The position numbers and the translations under genes are program-made. A stretch of DNA of 64,000 nt, taken from positions 620,001 through 684,000 of the forward strand of contig NZ_AUCG01000016.1 in the NCBI RefSeq assembly GCF_000429645.1. Direction: 5' to 3'. Below, one piece after another: positions 59,999-64,000 of this stretch (position 1 is the first letter of the stretch; each line of letters opens with the position of its first letter). The stretch comes from Niveispirillum irakense DSM 11586. Its GTDB lineage: Bacteria > Pseudomonadota > Alphaproteobacteria > Azospirillales > Azospirillaceae. Under the pieces are notes generated by a model. The model had not been told where the DNA came from. It did not search any database and worked only from the letters and a program-made list of their open reading frames with translations.

Positions 59999-62602
59999 TC
60001 AATCGTTACGCAGCAACGGGGCCGCCGGCTGGCCCAGCGCCCGCCAGGTGCCGATAAAGCCGAGGGTGAGGGTGATCCCGGTACAGAGCAGCGTGGTGAG
60101 CAGCACCGATTCGGGCAGGAAGACGAAATCGAATTCCATCACCCGGGTCAGCACACCCCAGGCCACGAGGGTGCCCAGCACCCCGGCAAAGGCCGCCGTC
60201 ATCAGGCCCAGCAGGCCATATTCCAACAGGAAGGCGCGCAGCACCGTGCCGCGTGTGGCCCCCAGCACTTTCAGCACCACGGCATCATAGACGCGGCGCT
60301 TATGCCCGGCGGCAATGGCCCCGGCCAGCACCAGCGTGCCGGCCACCAGCGTCACCGCCGCCGTCAGCCGCACGGCGATGCCGACATTGCCCAAGATGCC
60401 GGAAATGGTTTCCAGCGCATCCTTCACCCGCACCGCGCTGATATTCGTGAACTGGCGGGCGACATCGCGCTGGACCTGCATTTCTGCCTCTTCCGGGGCG
60501 CGAACAGTGGCAAGGTAGGTCTGGGGGGCCCCCTCCAGCACACCGGGGGAGAAGATCAGCGTGAAATTGATGGTGACGCTTTCCCAATCAATTTCCCGCA
60601 CCACCGCGACTTCACCCTCGATATCGCGGCCCAGGATGTTCAGCGTCATCCGGTCACCGGGGCCGATGCCGAAAGCGTTCGCGATATCCTTATAGATCGC
60701 CAGCTTGGGCGGACCCTGATAATCCGCCGGCCACCATTGCCCGGCCAGCACAGTGTCATCCGCCGGCGCTTCGGCCTGATAGGTGACGCCGCGATCGCCG
60801 TTCAGCACCCAGGCATGCTGCTTGTCCTTGACCGCATCCTCGGCATTGACGCCATTCACGGCGACGACGCGACCGCGCAGGTTGGGCACCATGTTCAGGT
60901 CTTCGGTACCCGGCACGGCCAGCACGGTGCGGCGGAAGGCATCCGCCTGATCGCCCTGGATATCAACGAAGAAGAAGGAGGGGGCATCGACCGGCAGCTT
61001 GTCCTGCACCTCGCGCCGGAAATTACCTTCAATCAAGGCAATGGCGACCAGCACGGTCAACCCCAGCCCCAGCGACAGGACCACGGCACTGGTCGGGTTG
61101 CCCGGCCGGTGGATATTGGTCACGGCCAGCCGCAGCACGGGGTTACGCGGCCGCCCCATGGCGCGGGCCAGCCGGGTGATCACCCAGCCCGAGGCCCAGA
61201 ACAGGCCCAGCGTCGCCGCCGAGCCAAGGACGAAGGCGGCGGCAAAGCCCTGCTCCCGCGCCGTGACAATGGCCAGCGCCGCCAGCCCCAGCCCGGACAG
61301 GGCGATGGCGACCAGATAGGCCGGGCCGGGCCGGCCGCCAACCTTCTGCACCAGATCGCGGAACAGGGCGATGGCCGGCACCTGCCGCGCCCGGCCCAAA
61401 GGCCAGAGCGAGAAGGCCAATGCCGTCAGCAGGCCGAAACAGGCCGCCATGGCCAGCGCACCGGGATAGACCCCGATCCGCGCCGTAATCGGCAGCAAGC
61501 CTGCCAGGGCTTGGCCCGTCAGCAGCGGGGCCAACGCCCCGATGACAAGGCCGATGGCGATGCCCACGCCGGCCAGCGCCAGGATCTGGATCAGATAGAC
61601 TTGGAAGATCAAAGCCCCCGGCGCGCCCAGGCATTTCAGCGTGGCGATGGTGGCAGATTTGGTATCCAGATAGGCCCGCACCGCATTACCGACGCCGACG
61701 CCACCGACCAGCAAAGCCGTCAACCCGACCAGGGTCAGGAACAAGGCCAGCCGGTCAATGAAGCGGGAAAGCTGGGGGGAGGCATTGGTGTAATCGCGCA
61801 GGCGCCAGTTAGCGTCTGCCATCTCCGCCTTAGCCTGATCGCGGAACTGGTCCACGCTGACGCCATCATGCAGCTTCACCTGATAAGACCAGGTGATCAG
61901 GCTGCCCTGCTGGATCAGGTCCGTCCGCTTCAGGGCCGCTTCCGACACCATCATGCGGGGGCCGAGCGTGAAGCTGCCGGACCCGGCCTTGTCCGGTTCG
62001 GACGCGATGATGCCGCGCACCTGCACGGTCAATTCCCCGATCCCGACATCATCACCGGGCTTCAGGTCCAGCCGGGTGGCCAGCGTATCCTCGATCACCG
62101 CGCCGAACCGGCCCTCCTTCTCCGCCAGCACCTGCTGGATATCCACAGTCTGGGGCTGGCCGTCCGGGCCCTGGATCTGGAAATCACCATAAAGCGGATA
62201 GGCGGTGCCGACCGATTTCAGCTCCACCAGCGCGCTGTGCCCGGCATCCGCCGGGTCGCGCGCCATGGCCCGCATTTCCGATGTGGTCAGCACCTGGCCA
62301 CGCGCGGCCAGCCATTGCATCTGTTCGGGTGTTGCTTCCCGGTACAGGATGCGCGCGGCGACATCGCCGCCCAGGATGGCCCGCCCGTCACTGCGCAAAC
62401 TGTCCGTGATCCCGGCGGAGATCGACTGCACCGTGGCAATAGCCCCGACGCCGATGGCCAGACAGGCGATGAAGATACGGAAGCCGGACAGGCCACCGCG
62501 CAATTCCCGCCGTGCGATGCGGAACGCCATGGCCAGTTGCGGCAGGAAGCCCCGGTCGGTGGCGGGGCGGGTGGTGCTGCCGGGCAGGGTCGTCACACTC
62601 AT
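59999..62602 (-). CDS. Large FtsX-like ABC transporter permease (YbbP type)
   Basis: An 867-residue membrane protein. One helix near the N-terminus (about 35-58) is followed by a large periplasmic domain (about 60-270), three more helices, a central pair, a second periplasmic domain and four C-terminal helices. The double FtsX layout matches YbbP-like permeases, which work with a YbbA-type ATPase. Such systems resemble lipoprotein or toxin exporters and act near the outer-membrane maintenance machinery; the substrate is unknown. Its ATG overlaps the ATPase stop by 4 nt. An esterase gene sits divergently beside the ATPase, an arrangement also known for E. coli tesA-ybbA-ybbP. Confidence 0.92.
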   Translation of the reverse strand: MSVTTLPGSTTRPATDRGFLPQLAMAFRIARRELRGGLSGFRIFIACLAIGVGAIATVQSISAGITDSLRSDGRAILGGDVAARILYREATPEQMQWLAARGQVLTTSEMRAMARDPADAGHSALVELKSVGTAYPLYGDFQIQGPDGQPQTVDIQQVLAEKEGRFGAVIEDTLATRLDLKPGDDVGIGELTVQVRGIIASEPDKAGSGSFTLGPRMMVSEAALKRTDLIQQGSLITWSYQVKLHDGVSVDQFRDQAKAEMADANWRLRDYTNASPQLSRFIDRLALFLTLVGLTALLVGGVGVGNAVRAYLDTKSATIATLKCLGAPGALIFQVYLIQILALAGVGIAIGLVIGALAPLLTGQALAGLLPITARIGVYPGALAMAACFGLLTALAFSLWPLGRARQVPAIALFRDLVQKVGGRPGPAYLVAIALSGLGLAALAIVTAREQGFAAAFVLGSAATLGLFWASGWVITRLARAMGRPRNPVLRLAVTNIHRPGNPTSAVVLSLGLGLTVLVAIALIEGNFRREVQDKLPVDAPSFFFVDIQGDQADAFRRTVLAVPGTEDLNMVPNLRGRVVAVNGVNAEDAVKDKQHAWVLNGDRGVTYQAEAPADDTVLAGQWWPADYQGPPKLAIYKDIANAFGIGPGDRMTLNILGRDIEGEVAVVREIDWESVTINFTLIFSPGVLEGAPQTYLATVRAPEEAEMQVQRDVARQFTNISAVRVKDALETISGILGNVGIAVRLTAAVTLVAGTLVLAGAIAAGHKRRVYDAVVLKVLGATRGTVLRAFLLEYGLLGLMTAAFAGVLGTLVAWGVLTRVMEFDFVFLPESVLLTTLLCTGITLTLGFIGTWRALGQPAAPLLRND

Positions 62603-63324
62603 GGCGTCACCGCCGCGAGACGGTCGGCTGTACTGTCGGACACGATCAGCCCATCCACCAGCCGGATTACCCGGTCGCACTGGTCGGCCAGTGACGGGTC
62701 ATGGGTGATCAGCACGATGGTGGTGCCCAACCGGTCGGCCATGCCGAACATCAGGTCAATCACCTTGCGGCCCGTATCGCCATCCAGATTGCCCGTCGGC
62801 TCATCCGCCAGCAGCAAGGCCGGCTCCGGCGCAAAGGCGCGGGCCAGCGCCACACGCTGCTGTTCACCACCGGACAGTTGGCCGGGATAATGGCTCAACC
62901 GATGGGCCAGCCCCACCGCCTCCAGCCCGCGCCGGGCGCGGTCAAAGGCATCGGGCAATCCGGCAAATTCCAGCGGAATGGCCACATTCTCCAGCGCCGT
63001 CATGGTCGGGATCAGATGGAAGCTCTGGAAGACGATGCCCACCTCGTCCCGGCGAAAGCGGGCCAGCGCATCCTCGTCCATGCGGGTCAATTCATGCCCA
63101 TTCACCCGGACAGAGCCGCTGCTGGGCGGCTGCAGCCCGCCCAAAATCATCATCATGGAGGATTTGCCCGACCCGCTGGGGCCGACCACACCCACCTTCT
63201 CCCCCCGCCCGATCGCGAGATCGATTCCTTTCAGGATGTTGACGCTGCCCGCCTCGCTCTCCAGCTTAAGGTGGACCCGGGTCAATGCGACGACGGAATC
63301 GGCCGGAGGAACAGGCTGCGCCAT
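62599..63324 (-). CDS. ABC transporter ATP-binding protein (YbbA type)
   Basis: The 241-residue ATPase carries Walker A GPSGSGKS, the signature QLSGGEQQRVALARAF, Walker B LLLADEPTGNLD and the switch histidine in LITHDPSLAD. It resembles the LolD/YbbA/MacB-type ATPases. It energises the large permease encoded next to it. ATG 63324 (MAQPVPPADS) is chosen; the longer frame to 63471 would overlap the divergent esterase. E. coli ybbA is likewise divergent from tesA. Confidence 0.93.
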   Translation of the reverse strand: MAQPVPPADSVVALTRVHLKLESEAGSVNILKGIDLAIGRGEKVGVVGPSGSGKSSMMMILGGLQPPSSGSVRVNGHELTRMDEDALARFRRDEVGIVFQSFHLIPTMTALENVAIPLEFAGLPDAFDRARRGLEAVGLAHRLSHYPGQLSGGEQQRVALARAFAPEPALLLADEPTGNLDGDTGRKVIDLMFGMADRLGTTIVLITHDPSLADQCDRVIRLVDGLIVSDSTADRLAAVTP

Positions 63325-63370
63325 GATGAGATCCCAAATGATGTTCAACCCGAAGCGATATGGCCCCGCG

Positions 63371-64000
63371 ATGCGCTTATTCAACCGAATGGCCGCGCTG
63401 GCCGGGGCTTTTCTGCTGCTCTGCACGCTATCCTTTCCGGCATCCGCACAACAGAGCCAGTCCATGACCATCGTGGTGCTGGGGGACAGCCTGTCCGCCG
63501 GCTACAAGCTGCCGCGCGAGGCCGCCTTCACCAGCCAGTTGGAAAAGGCGCTGCAGGAAAAGGGCTATCAGGTATCCGTCCCCAATACAGGTGTGTCGGG
63601 GGAAACAACAGCCGGCGGGCTGGCGCGGCTGGACTGGATTTTAGCTGACAAGCCCGATCTGGTGCTGGTGGAGCTGGGGGCCAATGACGGGTTGCGCGGC
63701 ATCGACCCCGCCAGCACGCGCGACAATCTGGACAAGATCCTGGTCAAGCTGAAAGAACGCGGCGTGCCCGCCGTGCTGGCCGGCATGATGGCGCCGCGCA
63801 ATCTGGGCAGCGCCTATGGCAAGCAGTTCGACGCAATTTACCCCGAGCTTGCAAAGAAGCATGATATTCCGCTCTACCCCTTCTTCCTGGATGGGGTAGC
63901 CATGGACCCGAAATTGAACCAGGAGGATGGCATGCATCCGACCGCCGAAGGGGTGGCGGTGATCGTGAACCGTATCCTGCCGACCGTGACGGCGGCCCTT
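63371..64000 (+). CDS. tesA: TesA-like SGNH esterase/lysophospholipase (3' end outside window)
   Basis: At least 210 residues are present and the frame runs off the window end. A signal peptide (MRLFNRMAALAGAFLLLCTL, cleavage near ASA about 26) precedes the SGNH blocks: VVLGDSLSAGYKLP (serine), NTGVSGETTAGG (glycine), ELGANDGLRG (asparagine) and EDGMHPTAEG (Asp/His). This is the thioesterase I/protease I/lysophospholipase L1 family, exported to the periplasm. In-frame ATG 63338 or 63341 would lengthen the signal region. Divergent YbbA-type ATPase and permease genes match the E. coli tesA neighbourhood. Confidence 0.93.
   Translation, partial: MRLFNRMAALAGAFLLLCTLSFPASAQQSQSMTIVVLGDSLSAGYKLPREAAFTSQLEKALQEKGYQVSVPNTGVSGETTAGGLARLDWILADKPDLVLVELGANDGLRGIDPASTRDNLDKILVKLKERGVPAVLAGMMAPRNLGSAYGKQFDAIYPELAKKHDIPLYPFFLDGVAMDPKLNQEDGMHPTAEGVAVIVNRILPTVTAAL

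Noticed and set aside
59942-62890. A 982-codon plus-strand frame opposite the ABC permease
   Set aside because: Its composition (runs of Gln, His and Gly) is typical of antisense frames in high-GC genomes; the minus strand holds a well-formed permease.

Overview
The window is high-GC DNA from a Gram-negative alphaproteobacterium, most likely of the Rhodospirillales/Azospirillaceae type. This placement is inferred from several signs: an outer-membrane porin, lipoproteins, a System I cytochrome c maturation operon, a Fur protein with almost no cysteine, a SecB/FxsA/Tim44-like/MltA gene set, a SAM-II riboswitch ahead of metZ, and a Suv3-type helicase. Nearly all of it is chromosomal housekeeping sequence, densely packed with many 4-nt ATGA overlaps. 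No rRNA, tRNA or CRISPR array was seen.

Layout. 1-4.9 kb: the 3' part of a porin, its terminator, an extragenic palindrome, a truncated IS5-type element whose end supplies the stop codon of a DinG-like helicase, and a small AT-rich foreign-looking gene. 4.9-10 kb: an SGNH hydrolase, a methyltransferase preceded by a candidate structured RNA, feoAB (ferrous iron uptake) and a MOSC protein. 10-15.6 kb: two overlapping unknown genes, one coiled-coil and one proline-rich, and a phytochrome-like GGDEF-EAL protein. 15.7-21.9 kb: ccmCDEFGHI. 21.9-30.6 kb: Suv3-like helicase, DUF2125 protein, penicillin acylase, a small membrane-protein/HTH module with a three-site operator, and a DUF2807 protein. 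30.7-38.3 kb: two ABC-2 permeases, recX, a large MscS channel, a sulfite-oxidase-fold enzyme, a membrane protein and dapE. 38.3-43 kb: dapD and dnaKJ. 43-48.7 kb: small unknown genes, fur, an XRE regulator, a short Hsp70, a LysR/epimerase pair and fxsA. 49-54.7 kb: Tim44-like protein, mltA, small lipoprotein and membrane genes, and an S9 peptidase. 54.9-64 kb: a REC-DUF3369-GGDEF protein, HAD hydrolase, metZ with its SAM-II riboswitch, secB, an ABC exporter (ATPase plus large permease) and the start of a TesA-like esterase.

How the genes fit together. ccmC-I make the haem delivery, thioreduction and ligation parts of cytochrome c assembly; ccmA and ccmB are not here. dnaK and dnaJ form a heat-shock unit closed by a strong terminator. 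Two c-di-GMP proteins appear to have opposite activities: one looks like a phosphodiesterase with a dead GGDEF, the other an intact diguanylate cyclase. dapD/dapE (lysine and peptidoglycan precursor) and metZ (methionine) are biosynthetic. The most unusual items are the bilin-site-less phytochrome-like phosphodiesterase, the four-hairpin RNA opposite feoAB, the operator array of the membrane-protein/HTH module, the long hairpin between fxsA and the Tim44-like gene, and the unknown gene pair at 10.2-12.5 kb.
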